64,000 bases of DNA from NCBI RefSeq assembly GCF_005154805.1, contig NZ_CP039727.1, positions 2,973,501 to 3,037,500 of the forward strand. Direction: 5' to 3'. This stretch comes from Bacillus sp. S3. Lineage in GTDB: Bacteria; Bacillota; Bacilli; Bacillales; Cytobacillaceae. Both the position numbers and the translations under genes were made by a program. The stretch's first letter is position 1. The number at the start of each line of letters is the position of its first letter. The notes under the pieces are model-generated. The model saw nothing but the letters and a program-made list of their open reading frames with translations. It made no database searches and had not been told where the DNA came from. Shown piece by piece: positions 1-9,041 of the stretch.

Positions 1-155
1 TGGCGACGACTTCCGTTGCGATGGGAAATGCCCCAACTCATGTTCAGCAAAAAGCAGATATCATCACGAAGAGTAATGATGAAGATGGCTTTGCCTATGC
101 TGTTCGACAGCTTCTCCCATTACTAAAAAACGAAGAAAAAGTCCCAGCAAATTAA
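1..155 (+). CDS. Cof-type HAD-IIB hydrolase, C-terminal end (partial)
   Basis: Only the last 50 or so codons are inside the window, read in frame from base 3 to a TAA at 153-155. The peptide contains MGNAPTHVQQKAD followed by SNDEDGFAYAV, which is the classical motif III/IV tail of Cof-like sugar-phosphate or flavin-phosphate phosphatases of the HAD superfamily (MGNA...VK..A..vT.sndedGVA). The family acts in the cytosol on small phosphorylated metabolites; the exact substrate cannot be inferred from this tail. An intrinsic terminator follows directly. Confidence 0.85.
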   Translation, partial: ATTSVAMGNAPTHVQQKADIITKSNDEDGFAYAVRQLLPLLKNEEKVPAN

Positions 156-158
156 TAA

Positions 159-195
159 GAACGAGCCATTTTTTATGGCTCGTTCCCTTTTTTTG
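159..195 (+). terminator. Rho-independent terminator after the Cof-type hydrolase
   Basis: An 11-bp perfect stem, GAACGAGCCAT with ATGGCTCGTTC, a short T loop, and a downstream T-run. Confidence 0.85.
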
Positions 196-218
196 AAAAC
201 CATCTTTCCTCTTATCTT

Positions 219-389
219 TTAATATTTTGTTAACAGCTTCATAATCTCTTTTTTTCGATCCTTATCTTTTATTCTCGTTAAATCCAGGGCAAATTCAAAG
301 CCTTTATGTTTCGACCTTAGTACTTCTTTTATCGCCTTTTTGATACTTGCCTCATCGTCCGTAACGGCGATTACCCTTCGCAGCATCAT
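219..389 (-). CDS. Small conserved-looking hypothetical protein (56 aa)
   Basis: An ATG at 387-389 is preceded on the minus strand by GAGGAGGGGAA, a strong ribosome site, and the frame runs 56 codons to a TAA. The protein begins MMLRRVIAVTDDEASIKKA and is rich in Lys/Arg and Asp/Glu, with no signal peptide or membrane segment. The start site is convincing but I do not recognise the family. It lies between the Cof hydrolase, which converges on it, and the cid gene remnants. Confidence 0.55.
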   Translation of the reverse strand: MMLRRVIAVTDDEASIKKAIKEVLRSKHKGFEFALDLTRIKDKDRKKEIMKLLTKY

Positions 390-610
390 TTCCCCTCCTC
401 AATTGAGTTGGTTAACTTGGAAAAATGGACATTCCTTTTCATTATATTTGGCAATTTTTAAAAAATGGAAAATAATCAGTCAATTAATTATACCTAAATA
501 CCTATCATGTGACTATTATAATGGAATCCTTTCTATTTTTTTAAAAGAAAAAGGCTCCAATAAGCACTATAATTACCATTTCTACAATAGGTGATGTATG
601 TTCAAATTCA

Positions 611-841
611 TTAGAGAGGGAATATTGGTACGGCAAAAGCAACTGTAGCTGGGCCGAGTAAATGTGTCAGCCATTTGACATCTTTAATATATTGGTTTGC
701 AGAAACATTTGTTACTGAAATTAGTACAATTAATAGGATAGGTGCTAAGAGTAAGGGATGAAAAAGTGGAATACTCCATTTTCCATTCACCATTTTGGAA
801 AAACGGTAAATCAGATACGTTGCAAAAGTAAACAGGATCAT
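611..841 (-). pseudogene. cidB: cidB/lrgB fragment (N-terminal part only)
   Basis: The frame encodes the first one-third of a CidB/LrgB membrane protein: FATYLIYRFSKMVNGKW, then an HPLLLAPI segment and HLLGPATVAFAVPI. Full-length proteins run about 225-230 residues. Here the frame stops after about 76 codons, immediately after the PATVAFAVPI motif where the family continues with YK. CidB/LrgB proteins modulate holin-like CidA/LrgA proteins, murein hydrolase activity and overflow metabolism. The ATG overlaps the stop region of the upstream cidA fragment, as in an intact cidAB operon. Nothing downstream restores the missing part, so this is a deletion remnant. Confidence 0.8.
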
Positions 842-843
842 CG

Positions 844-1107
844 TCAATGCTGCTCACTCCTTTTCCTGCCCGTCATTTTTTCCGCAACTAAGGCTGTCAA
901 TCCCATAACTATGATTGTACTTATTGCAATTAATCCAACAATCTCCGCTCCCTGCAGGCTCAAAATATCATGATAGTTCACAATCCCGACCGCGGAAGGT
1001 ATAAAGAAAAGCAGCAATTCTGCCAATAGCCAATTTGCACCCTTCTCTACCCATTCCAACTTGATGACTTTAAAGAAAAGAGCTATTAAAAGAAGAACCG
1101 CCGTACT
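844..1107 (-). pseudogene. cidA: cidA/lrgA fragment (C-terminal part only)
   Basis: The frame carries the C-terminal half of a CidA/LrgA holin-like protein: FFKVIKLEWVEKGANWLL, LLLFFIPSAVGIVNY, and a terminal membrane segment ending AEKMTGRKRSEQH. The family's first membrane segments (about 50 residues) are absent. Reading upstream in frame, the sequence passes directly into the middle of a LysR-type gene with no start signal. It is therefore the 3' part of a cidA fused by deletion to the 5' part of cidR. The ATG at 1059 that opens the frame is an internal methionine-like position and not a true start. Confidence 0.8.
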
Positions 1108-1483
1108 CTGTAATATTCAATTCAATATTAGGATAGGCACGATGAAACTTAGCCATAACCCTCGGAAAAAATAAACTGCCGATAAAAGGTGGAAGCCCGA
1201 TATTAATTTGACCCCTTGCTAAGTTCGTCAAATCATTTAAAGACGTTCTCATTTCTTCAATCAGGACGTTCATTTTCTGCGCATATTCCATTACAACCTT
1301 CCATGCATCGGTCAAATCACTTGTCTTATTGGAGCGAATGATCAGGGTCATGCCAAGCTCTTCTTCCAATGCCATGATGGACTTACTTAATGCTGGCTGT
1401 GAAATATGCATATTTTCAGCCGCTTTTGTTATACTTTTATGTTTGGCCACCTCAATGAAAAATTGTAGTTGTCTTAATTCCAA
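1070..1483 (-). pseudogene. LysR-family regulator of cidAB, truncated (cidR/ywbI-like)
   Basis: The product begins with LELRQLQFFIEVAKHKSI and contains the LysR winged helix AAENMHISQPALSKSI and the linker helix. It then has only the start of the effector domain (GQINIGLPPFIGSLFFPRV) and ends after about 138 residues, compared with roughly 295 in the family. The likely start is the TTG at 1481-1483, seven bases after a GAGGTG ribosome site. At about 1100-1112 the LysR sequence (NIELNITEYGG) runs into cidA sequence in another frame. It would bind DNA but lacks most of its inducer domain. Confidence 0.8.
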
Positions 1484-1544
1484 ATTCAAGCACCTCAAGC
1501 CTCTAGTTTACATAACATTTTTACGGTAAATAAGTTAAATTTAA

Positions 1545-1577
1545 GAAAAAAACACCTCCACAACTGTGGAGATGTTA
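1545..1577 (-). terminator. Terminator of brnQ
   Basis: Read on the minus strand the stem pairs AACATCTCCAC with GTGGAGGTGTT and is followed by a T-run. It overlaps the brnQ stop codon. Confidence 0.8.
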
Positions 1578-2954
1578 AACCGCACCCTCCGTTTTACTCT
1601 TTAGTCGAAAAGCCCAGTAGTTCTGTACACGGACGATTAATGTCGAAATCAATATGGCAATCAAAACTGGAATCAGCCACCCCAGCCCATCATTGTATAA
1701 AGGCAAAATCCTTTCATAAAAGGAAATTATCGCTTTTAACCAGCCAAAATAACCGATTTCAAGCTGCTGGCAAAATGTTTTTATGCCATCAATCACACTA
1801 ATCATAAATGTAACCGTAGTAGCTGAAAGATATACGAGACGTGAATGATGAAATAATTTTGATAAAAATGTCAAAAGCATTAATGCTACTGCTAATGGAT
1901 ATAAAAACATTAAAACAGGTATTGAGAATTGAATGATGTTCGATAATCCAAAGTTCGCGACAGTGAATGACACGAGTGAAAAGAATACCACCCACATTTT
2001 GTAACTGAATTTAGGAAATAACATATGAAAGTATTCCCCGCAAGCCGTGATCAATCCAATACTTGTCGTCAAACAGGCTAGGATGATAACAATTGCTAAC
2101 ATGACTGTTCCTAAAGTACCAAAATAATAAGATGCTGCCTTCCCAAGAACTGGCCCACCAGTCTCAAACAGCCCAAAGGATTCTGTACTTGTCGCTCCTA
2201 GATAAGCAATACCAGCGTAAATGATTCCAAGGAATACGATCGCGACAATTCCGGACTTAGCAGATGCTGAAAGAATTCCACGAGTAGTCGTGATTCCCAT
2301 CGAACGAATGGCATTGATCACAATAATTCCAAAAACGAGTGAGGCAAGGGCATCCATTGTGTTATACCCTTCCATGATCCCCTTCATGAAAGCCCCATTA
2401 GCATAAGCTTCCTGTGGTGCACTTATCGGACCGATTGGTTTCACCACTGCCATAACCAATAAAACAAAAATAAGAACGATTATGCCTGGAGAAAGGATTT
2501 TTCCAACGTTGTCCACGATTTTAGCAGGGTTTAATGAAAACCATAGTGTGACAATAAAGAAAACAGCTGTAAAAATAATTAATCCGACTTGGCCCAATCC
2601 TTCACCGACTAAGGGAGCAATCCCGATATCGTAGGCTACTGCTCCCGTCCTTGGCGCAGCAAAGAATGGCCCAATTGTTAAATAGAGTAATGCTGTAAAG
2701 ATGATTCCGTAAAGTGGATGAATCCTGCTAGCAAGTTCTTGCAAATTCTTACTGCCGGAAACCCCCATCGCTAAAATGCCAAGGAATGGAAGCCCGATTC
2801 CTGTGATCAAAAATCCTCCGACAGCCATCCAAATATTCGTTCCTGCTTGCTGCCCAAGTCCAGCCGGAAAAATTAAATTCCCTGCACCGAAAAATAAGGC
2901 AAACAACATAACTCCTATAATGAAATACCTTGAAAACGGCAATTTATTTTGCAT
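1575..2954 (-). CDS. brnQ: Branched-chain amino acid transport system II carrier protein
   Basis: A 459-residue multi-spanning membrane protein of the LIVCS family, importing Leu, Ile and Val with a cation gradient. It starts MQNKLPFSRYFIIGVMLFALF and has the family signature FFGAGNLIFPAGLG in the first membrane segment, followed by about eleven more hydrophobic segments. The ATG at 2952-2954 is chosen because GGGTGGGAC lies just upstream. A longer in-frame extension of 20 residues is polar and unlike the family. The gene is monocistronic with its own terminator. I saw no T-box or obvious CodY site in the roughly 300-base upstream gap. Confidence 0.93.
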   Translation of the reverse strand: MQNKLPFSRYFIIGVMLFALFFGAGNLIFPAGLGQQAGTNIWMAVGGFLITGIGLPFLGILAMGVSGSKNLQELASRIHPLYGIIFTALLYLTIGPFFAAPRTGAVAYDIGIAPLVGEGLGQVGLIIFTAVFFIVTLWFSLNPAKIVDNVGKILSPGIIVLIFVLLVMAVVKPIGPISAPQEAYANGAFMKGIMEGYNTMDALASLVFGIIVINAIRSMGITTTRGILSASAKSGIVAIVFLGIIYAGIAYLGATSTESFGLFETGGPVLGKAASYYFGTLGTVMLAIVIILACLTTSIGLITACGEYFHMLFPKFSYKMWVVFFSLVSFTVANFGLSNIIQFSIPVLMFLYPLAVALMLLTFLSKLFHHSRLVYLSATTVTFMISVIDGIKTFCQQLEIGYFGWLKAIISFYERILPLYNDGLGWLIPVLIAILISTLIVRVQNYWAFRLKSKTEGAV

Positions 2955-3170
2955 ATAAACTGTCCCACCCTGATGTAATTTAACTGATAATTGAAATCTA
3001 TCATCCTTAATCAAACTTTTCCGTGACTAATATTACTATTCTCAAGAGAGAAAATCAACTCATTTTAGGGATTATTTAGACGATTTAGAAATGACAAACG
3101 TTTACAGTTTTTTTGATAAAATCAAGGTTTAGCCTAAAAAAATCCACCTTTCCCTAAAATTATGTTAGAA

Positions 3171-3208
3171 AAATAAAAAACAGTTCCCAAACTGATTTTG
3201 GGAACTGC
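3171..3208 (-). terminator. Terminator after the BsuPI lipoprotein gene
   Basis: CAGTTCCC and GGGAACTG form the stem. On the minus strand it is followed by TTTTTTATTTTT. Confidence 0.75.
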
Positions 3209-3261
3209 AAAAAGGTGATTCTTAAGGCATATTTTTAATTTAGAATATTGGCACGTTTACA

Positions 3262-3945
3262 TCACTCTTCTACAAACATTTGAATGACTTTTTGTCCTGC
3301 TTCATTTTCTATATAGTGGAACGAAACGGTCCCGCCTTCTTGAAGGGAAGATAATTGGTTTCGGGCTTCATCTGACAGCTGATAGGCTACTTTTTTCCCT
3401 TCCATGTCAATTTCGATTGTGTGTGGATCCATTTGACCAACGTACGTGCCTGAGCCTTTTGCAAATGAATTTTTTATTATTAAGTTTGTAACTGATTTTG
3501 CTTCTTCCTCTTTTGCAGTTAAGAAAACTTCAATTTTGTACTGGCCATTCGGCAGGTCCGTAATCGCAAAATCGTTCGTCATTTCTTGATTATTTTCTAA
3601 AGTAATTTCTCTTATTGCTTGTGTGGATGCAACTTCATCGGAAAATTGCTTTACTTTCTTTCCTGCTTGATCGTAAACAATGTAATCAGCTTCCAATCCA
3701 GTTGGAAACGTAAGTTTTTTTGTTTGTCCCGAAATATTTTTCACTTTGTAATGGACAAGCGTCTCATTTTTCTCAGCACTAATATCGATAGTAGGCAAGA
3801 AATTCGCAGCAATCTCATTTCCTTCAGTAGTTTCTGTTTTTATCCCTTCCACTCCCCCATTTGATTTTGTCTCTATTCCGCAACTAGCTAAAAGTCCAAT
3901 GACAACTGTTGAACTAATAACAATTAGTATTTTTTTAGTTACCAT
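3262..3945 (-). CDS. Lipoprotein with a BsuPI-type proteinase-inhibitor domain
   Basis: 227 residues. The N-terminus is a lipoprotein signal peptide with lipobox LLASC (Cys22), so the mature protein should be lipid-anchored on the outer face of the membrane. Residues of about 55-145 match the intracellular proteinase inhibitor (BsuPI) fold: LVHYKVKNISGQTKKLTF, then a TGLEADYIVYDQAGKKV strand pair and a DLPNGQYKIEVF strand. The last 70 residues form a second small beta-rich region unlike BsuPI. Despite the family name, a secreted lipoprotein is unlikely to inhibit the cytosolic protease, so the role is open. It is monocistronic with its own terminator. Confidence 0.75.
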   Translation of the reverse strand: MVTKKILIVISSTVVIGLLASCGIETKSNGGVEGIKTETTEGNEIAANFLPTIDISAEKNETLVHYKVKNISGQTKKLTFPTGLEADYIVYDQAGKKVKQFSDEVASTQAIREITLENNQEMTNDFAITDLPNGQYKIEVFLTAKEEEAKSVTNLIIKNSFAKGSGTYVGQMDPHTIEIDMEGKKVAYQLSDEARNQLSSLQEGGTVSFHYIENEAGQKVIQMFVEE

Positions 3946-4051
3946 TTATCCCAAACCCCTTTTACTATTTTGGTGTTTCAGCTAAATAGTCGCAGAAAGG
4001 AGGAATAAAGTTACAGCTTCTATGTCATTGGATTGAGCCTTTTTTTAAACT

Positions 4052-4837
4052 CTACAGATTCTCCAAGATTGGAAAAAGCTCTTCTAAATGCTGAATTTCG
4101 AATGAAGGGATTACCTCATTTCTCACTTTGTTGTGACGATTAATCCAAACGGTTTTGATTCCCGCACGGTTCGCCCCAAGGATATCTGTCATCAAATTAT
4201 CTCCAACCATTATCACTTCCTCCTTCTTTAGTGAAAGGAGTGACAAAGCATGTTCAAAAATAGAAGGATCGGGCTTTCCCTTACCGAAATCTCCAGAAAT
4301 GACAATATGATCAAAATACGGGACAAGTTCGGGTGTAATCTCTAATTTTGTATTTTGTAAATCCGGTGACCCATTTGTCAATAAAAGCAACTGATAATGA
4401 TCATTTAAGGCATCAAGAGTTTTAAAGGATTCCTCGTAAACAAACGGTGCCTTTCGCCGTTCCTGTGGAAATCGCTCAGCTAACTCAAGGCCCAGGGCAG
4501 GGTCGTCAATCCCCAACGTCAAAAGCCCTTTTGTCCAAGCATCTTTCCGATAAGTAGGAACAGTTTCCTGCATTTTTTTAAAATGATCATTATTTTCATC
4601 TAAAAAGTTACCCCATAATCCTTCGAATGGATTAATCCCTATCATTTGCGTAAAAGAATAAAATTCATATGAAGCATACAACTTTCTCGCAGCCTCCCGC
4701 ACAGCTTCCTCTAGCTGATCTGTATCAATTCCACACCGGTCTTCTGCTACTTTACATGTGGCCGCAAATGCTTCCTTTACACTTTTTTGGTCCCAAAGTA
4801 GTGTATCGTCTAAATCAAAAAAAATCGCTTTAATCAT
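4052..4837 (-). CDS. HAD-superfamily phosphatase (subfamily IA, YsaA-like)
   Basis: 261 residues starting [16 protein letters not shown], which contains motif I (DxDDT; nucleophile Asp in FFDLDDTLL). Motif II is [12 protein letters not shown], motif III includes the Lys in [12 protein letters not shown], and motif IV is [15 protein letters not shown]. The alpha-helical cap lies between motifs I and II (residues about 20-120), as in the YjjG/YsaA group that dephosphorylates nucleotides or other small phosphates. The start is chosen because GGGGAGAGGGG precedes the ATG at 4835-4837. A seven-residue longer frame lacks such a site. The substrate is unknown. Confidence 0.85.
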   Translation of the reverse strand: MIKAIFFDLDDTLLWDQKSVKEAFAATCKVAEDRCGIDTDQLEEAVREAARKLYASYEFYSFTQMIGINPFEGLWGNFLDENNDHFKKMQETVPTYRKDAWTKGLLTLGIDDPALGLELAERFPQERRKAPFVYEESFKTLDALNDHYQLLLLTNGSPDLQNTKLEITPELVPYFDHIVISGDFGKGKPDPSIFEHALSLLSLKKEEVIMVGDNLMTDILGANRAGIKTVWINRHNKVRNEVIPSFEIQHLEELFPILENL

Positions 4838-4975
4838 GTTGCCCCTCTCCCCAATCAATTATATTTTTATAGTTTACCACTTTAATAGGTAAAAACAAAT
4901 TATTTTTTGAATAGTGGAATAATTATAAAGAGAAACTAACAAAAAAGAAGAACATTCAATTTCTATCATTCCCTG

Positions 4976-6169
4976 CTATGACATGACCGATATCACATTT
5001 TCCTGTGGAGTATTGCCCTTAATGGCGGGATCGACGATTTCGTTATGTCCGACAACCATTAATTGCATTTTTGGATTATTTGAGACAATAATGACGCCAT
5101 TCTTGATGATCGATTGGCTGCCGACAACAGCATTCTCAATCCAGACATTTTCTTCAATTGTTGTATGAGGCAGGATCACAGCGTTTTTGAGCCGTGCTCC
5201 CTTTCCAACTTTAACACCGTTAAAGACAACTGATTTTTCGATTGAACCGTAAATTTCGCAGCCTTCAGAAATCAAACTTTGATGAATCTTTGCACTTTCG
5301 GCTAAAAATAACGGCGGCTCCGTTGTTTCAACTGTATGGATTGGCCACTTGGGGTTTTGTAAAAATATATTATTCTCTCCATTTAACAGATCCATATTGG
5401 CCTCCCAATAACTATGTACAGTGCCAACATCCCGCCAGTAATTGTCAAAACAGTAGGCATATAGCCGTAAGCCATCGCACAGCATAGACGGAATAATATC
5501 TTTGCCGAAGTCTCTATTGGTATATTCCTTTTGTTCCTCTTGCCACAAATACTCTCTTAATATCGGCCACGAAAAAATATAAATACCCATAGAAGCCAGA
5601 TTCGATGTTGGTCGTTTTGGCTTTTCCTCAAAATCGATAATTTTATTCGTTCTTTTATCCATTTGGATGATTCCAAAGCGGCTGGCTTCTTCCAATGGAA
5701 CTTCAACAACAGCAATGGTACAATCTGCTTTCGTTTCAATATGCTGCTCCAACATGATTGAATAATCCATTTTATAAATTTGATCTGCAGATAGTATGGC
5801 AACGTAGTCAGGATTACATTGCTCGATAAATTCAATGTTCTGAAATACAGCATGTGAAGTACCCTCATACCACTCAACCCCAGAGTCACAATGCTGATAA
5901 GGTGGAAGGATGGTTAGACCGCCATTCCGATTATACAAATTCCAATAACTGCATTGGCCAAGATGGGCATGCAGCTCATAGGGCTTATATTGAGTTAAAA
6001 TACCAACTGTATCGATTCCAGAGTTTTTGCAATTACTTAGAGTAAAGTCAATGATGCGGTATTTCCCGCCAAATGGCACGGCTGGTTTTACTAGTGTCTT
6101 TGTAAGGAGGTTCAGCCTAGTCCCCTTTCCGCCAGCCAACAACAAAGCAATCCATTTTCTATTTACCAT
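4976..6169 (-). CDS. glgC: Glucose-1-phosphate adenylyltransferase
   Basis: 397 residues. It makes ADP-glucose from ATP and glucose-1-phosphate, the first committed step of glycogen synthesis. The N-terminal nucleotidyltransferase motif [16 protein letters not shown] and the [19 protein letters not shown] stretch are diagnostic. Further motifs are [19 protein letters not shown], and FEEKPKRP with the sugar-phosphate lysine. The C-terminal 100 residues are the left-handed beta-helix of hexapeptide repeats. The ATG follows GAGGTGAAGAACA. In Bacillus, glgC normally sits inside glgBCDAP. Here it stands alone between a HAD phosphatase and a DUF438 gene, so it may be a relocated or additional copy. 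Confidence 0.93.
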   Translation of the reverse strand: MVNRKWIALLLAGGKGTRLNLLTKTLVKPAVPFGGKYRIIDFTLSNCKNSGIDTVGILTQYKPYELHAHLGQCSYWNLYNRNGGLTILPPYQHCDSGVEWYEGTSHAVFQNIEFIEQCNPDYVAILSADQIYKMDYSIMLEQHIETKADCTIAVVEVPLEEASRFGIIQMDKRTNKIIDFEEKPKRPTSNLASMGIYIFSWPILREYLWQEEQKEYTNRDFGKDIIPSMLCDGLRLYAYCFDNYWRDVGTVHSYWEANMDLLNGENNIFLQNPKWPIHTVETTEPPLFLAESAKIHQSLISEGCEIYGSIEKSVVFNGVKVGKGARLKNAVILPHTTIEENVWIENAVVGSQSIIKNGVIIVSNNPKMQLMVVGHNEIVDPAIKGNTPQENVISVMS

Positions 6170-6388
6170 TGTTCTTCACCTCGTAAAAAAAATTTTCTTC
6201 CTTTCATTAGATGGAATTAACGTTCTTCTACTACTCTTATTATCCCCGATTTTTTCCAACTTTCCGGTTTATCTGTTACAGCTTTGTGAATTTGTCCTGC
6301 TTTTTTATCGACACAAAAATTAATTAATCACTAGATTTGACTGTTCATGTCGCAATATAGACCAACCTATTGAAAGCGCCTCATAGAA

Positions 6389-6438
6389 AAAACCTGCCAA
6401 GCTTGACACGATTCTATCATGCAAACTAGGCAGGTTTT
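6389..6438 (-). terminator. Terminator after the DUF438 gene
   Basis: AAAACCTGCC and GGCAGGTTTT form a 10-bp stem with an unusually long loop of about 30 bases. A/T-rich arms make it potentially bidirectional, which would also shield the region upstream of glgC. Confidence 0.65.
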
Positions 6439-6443
6439 ATCAG

Positions 6444-7670
6444 TTAAGATAATATTCGTTTTTCACCATCGATTCCTTTAATCGGTGCAATATTTTGGGT
6501 AAATTCTAGCGTGCCAATGTATTTTCCTGTCTCATCACGAACAGCGAAATAACGAATATAGACATATTTATCCTTAAACGGAATCCAGAAGTCCTCTGTG
6601 TTTTTTTTGCCTGATTTAAAGTCGGCTAGCAGTTCCTCGACCACATGGACACTTCTTGGCGGGTGGCAGTTTTGAACGGTTCGGCCGATAATGGCTTTCG
6701 TCCGTGCAAAGATTCTTTCTTTCCCATGCGAGAAGTAACGGACTACATCATCCTGGTCAATGAATGTGATATCCACCGGCAAATGATTTAACAACAGCTC
6801 AAGCTGTTTTAATGATAAGATTCCGGTTTCCATTTTAATATATCCTTCGGAGATTGCCTTTTCGTTCAGTCCTTTTCTGTCTGGTTTCCATTCTTCTGCA
6901 GGTGCCGTCAAGCAAAAACCAATTTCATCACTTTCATGGGCAATTTTTACCCACTCATCCTCCGTTAGATTTTTCAATGCCATGGGGAAGAGGATGTTTT
7001 CTTCTCGATAAATCATCTCCCCTACTTCTTGAATGACATAATCCATTACACTCGATACTGCTTGCTTGTCGCCATGATAATTGGCTAACTTTTGTTTGGC
7101 ATCTTTAATCGCATCGCGGATAAAGTCATCGATTCGCCACATATTAGTGGTTGGTCCATAAATACCATACTTTTCTAAATAAGGAAAAATCAAATTCTCC
7201 TTTCGGCTGTAATGTTTATCAATGTCCAACAAGAGATTGATATCTTCCAATAGCGTATATACATTTTCAGTACTATCATCTTTATCAAATTGCCATAGAT
7301 GGATCTGAATCTGCGTTTTTAATAATTTTTCAATTTCTTGATTTTCAAGTTTAAAGGTATGAATGGGATGCCCCGGCTGTTCCTCTGGTTTCCTGTATTG
7401 TTCACTCTCTTCCTCAATTGAACCTTTAAATATTGCCGTATGTTTTGTGTATAAGCGCTGCAGCTCCTCAGCAGATATACCTTCAACAAAATCATGCTGG
7501 AGCTGGGAAATTTCATCGACGGTAATTTTTCCAATAAAGGCATCAAAATGTGCTTTTACCTCATCAAGATTGCGCCCGTTATGAAGGTCCTGAAAGATTT
7601 GCTTTAATATGGTAAGACGATCTGTATTAGTAGTGGTCAAATTTTTTCGGTTATTAATGAATTCACTCAT
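6444..7670 (-). CDS. DUF438 / hemerythrin-like / PAS domain protein
   Basis: 408 residues. Residues about 1-75 are the helical DUF438 region (LDEVKAHFDAFIGKIT...). Residues about 85-240 form a hemerythrin-type HHE bundle, with candidate iron ligands in DKHYSRKENLIFPYLE and REENILFPMAL. Residues about 285-405 are a PAS domain containing VDITFIDQDDVVRYFS and a GRTVQNCHPPRSVHVVEE motif. Proteins of this architecture are thought to sense oxygen or NO in low-oxygen metabolism. The ATG at 7668-7670 is selected because AAGGAGAATC precedes it. The upstream in-frame start has no ribosome site. A CRP/FNR-like half-palindrome lies about 80 bases upstream. Confidence 0.82.
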   Translation of the reverse strand: MSEFINNRKNLTTTNTDRLTILKQIFQDLHNGRNLDEVKAHFDAFIGKITVDEISQLQHDFVEGISAEELQRLYTKHTAIFKGSIEEESEQYRKPEEQPGHPIHTFKLENQEIEKLLKTQIQIHLWQFDKDDSTENVYTLLEDINLLLDIDKHYSRKENLIFPYLEKYGIYGPTTNMWRIDDFIRDAIKDAKQKLANYHGDKQAVSSVMDYVIQEVGEMIYREENILFPMALKNLTEDEWVKIAHESDEIGFCLTAPAEEWKPDRKGLNEKAISEGYIKMETGILSLKQLELLLNHLPVDITFIDQDDVVRYFSHGKERIFARTKAIIGRTVQNCHPPRSVHVVEELLADFKSGKKNTEDFWIPFKDKYVYIRYFAVRDETGKYIGTLEFTQNIAPIKGIDGEKRILS

Positions 7671-7749
7671 AAAAGATTCTCCTTCACTATTGCTGCATAC
7701 TTGTGAAACATTTCTCATTACAAACTTAACACTTAAAAAAAGGGATGTT

Positions 7750-7765
7750 TGTGATTAACATCATA
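7750..7765. promoter_or_regulatory. Possible FNR/CRP-type operator upstream of the DUF438 gene
   Basis: The 16-mer TGTGATTAACATCATA matches TGTGA-N6-TCACA at all five left-hand positions and three right-hand ones. It lies about 80 bases before the start of a hemerythrin/PAS gene, a plausible anaerobic target. A TAATGA-like -10 sits at 7715-7720 on the minus strand, but spacing to the site is not ideal. This is a weak call. Confidence 0.3.
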
Positions 7766-7885
7766 AGTATGCTTTTAATTGTGAAAACTTTAAGAACGAT
7801 CACTTCTAAAATTAAAATGGGAATGACGTTTGCTGTAGGCGTAATATTTCCAATCTTGACATTGTCTTTTATCCATGATATATTT

Positions 7886-7916
7886 ATCTCGAATTAAAGA
7901 TGTATGAACTTGAGAT
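7886..7916. promoter_or_regulatory. Possible MhqR-like operator in front of the dioxygenase gene
   Basis: ATCTCGAATTAAAGAT is an imperfect palindrome resembling the ATCTCGAAxTCGAGAT type of site recognised by MarR-family quinone sensors such as MhqR. A second TTGAGAT half-site lies 24 bases downstream. It is 57-87 bases upstream of a ring-cleaving dioxygenase start, a known class of MhqR target. The assignment is by resemblance only. The rest of the roughly 300-base divergent gap shows no gene. Confidence 0.35.
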
Positions 7917-7972
7917 ATGGGTGAATCAATTCTGGAATGGAATAATATAAACATCTTTAAGGAGGAATTCAA

Positions 7973-8950
7973 ATGAGCAGATTAAAAGGGATCCACCATG
8001 TTACCGCAATTACGAGCAGTGCTGAAAAAAACTACGAATTTTTCACAAATGTTTTAGGGATGCGCTTAGTTAAGAAAACAGTCAATCAGGATGATATTCA
8101 AACCTACCATTTATTTTTTGCAGACGATTCCGGAAGCCCTGGCACCGATATGACATTCTTCGACTTCCCCGGCATTCCAAAAGGGACTCATGGGACCAAT
8201 GAGATTTCAAAAACTTCCTTCCGTGTTCCGAGTGATGCTGCCCTGAATTATTGGGTCAAACGTTTTGACCGTTTAGAAGTAAAACATACTGCGATTAAAG
8301 AGCAATTTGGCAAAAAGACATTATCATTTGTTGATTTTGATGATCAGCAGTATCAATTGATTTCAGATGAAACCAATAAAGGGGTTGCTTCTGGCACACC
8401 ATGGCAAAATGGACCGATCCCATTAGAGTATGCCATTACCGGATTAGGACCGATATTCGTTCGCATCGCCAACTTTGACTATTTTAAAGAAATGATGGAA
8501 AAGGTGTTACTGTTTAAAGAAATTGCTCACGAAGGTGCCTTCCATTTATTCGAAGTAGGAGAAGGCGGCAATGGTGCACAGGTTGTCGTCGAATATAATG
8601 CGGTTCTTCCACAGGCACAACAAGGATTTGGGACAGTACACCATGCAGCATTCCGTGTGGAAGATCGTTCTGTTTTAGAAGAATAGATAGGGCGAATGGA
8701 AGGTTTCGGCTTCCAAACCTCTGGTTTTGTCGATCGATACTTTTTTGGTTCATTGTATGTAAGAGTGGCCCCACAAATCTTATTTGAATTCGCAACAGAC
8801 GGACCAGGATTTATGGGTGATGAACCGTATGAAACTCTTGGAGAAAAGTTATCATTGCCTCCATTCTTAGAGACAAAACGAGAACAGATCGAGAAACTAG
8901 TCCGTCCGATTAACACAGTTAGAAGCACAATTGAATTTAAAAAGGAATGA
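7973..8950 (+). pseudogene. Ring-cleaving dioxygenase (MhqO/MhqA-type glyoxalase fold), interrupted by an in-frame TAG
   Basis: Reading through TAG at 8684-8686, the frame gives about 325 codons, the usual length for vicinal-oxygen-chelate dioxygenases that open catechol or hydroquinone rings. The first VOC domain starts GIHHVTAITSSAEKNYEFF; the second has GTVHHAAFRVEDRSVLEE directly before the stop. After the stop the same frame continues with RMEGFGFQTSGFVDRYFFGS and ATDGPGFMGDEPYETLGE, the conserved C-terminus carrying the last metal-ligand region. Family members have Trp at the TAG position, so one TGG to TAG change explains it. The truncated 237-residue product would lack part of the second metal site. 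The AAGGAGGAATTCAA ribosome site is strong. Sequencing error cannot be excluded. Confidence 0.85.
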
Positions 8951-8995
8951 TTTTTTCACGGGCAATATATCGTTGAGGCCGTTAAGAATCGTACA

Positions 8996-9031
8996 ACAAA
9001 AGGCATTGATCTTGAAATCATTGCCTTTTGT
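8996..9031. terminator. Bidirectional terminator between the dioxygenase and the acyl-CoA synthetase
   Basis: A 15-bp arm ACAAAAGGCATTGAT pairs with ATCATTGCCTTTTGT, with A-rich and T-rich flanks. It serves the two convergent genes. Confidence 0.85.
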
Positions 9032-9041
9032 TTATGATCAG

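Noticed and set aside
1798..1995. Short minus-strand frame inside brnQ
   Set aside because: It overlaps conserved membrane segments of brnQ in a different frame and has no ribosome site.
5557..5889. A 110-codon minus frame inside glgC
   Set aside because: It is a shadow of glgC in another frame, without a start signal or family.
8684..8686. TAG as pyrrolysine or programmed readthrough
   Set aside because: The position is Trp in the family, the family needs no special residue there, and apbE has the same kind of TAG beside a frameshift, so mutation is simpler.
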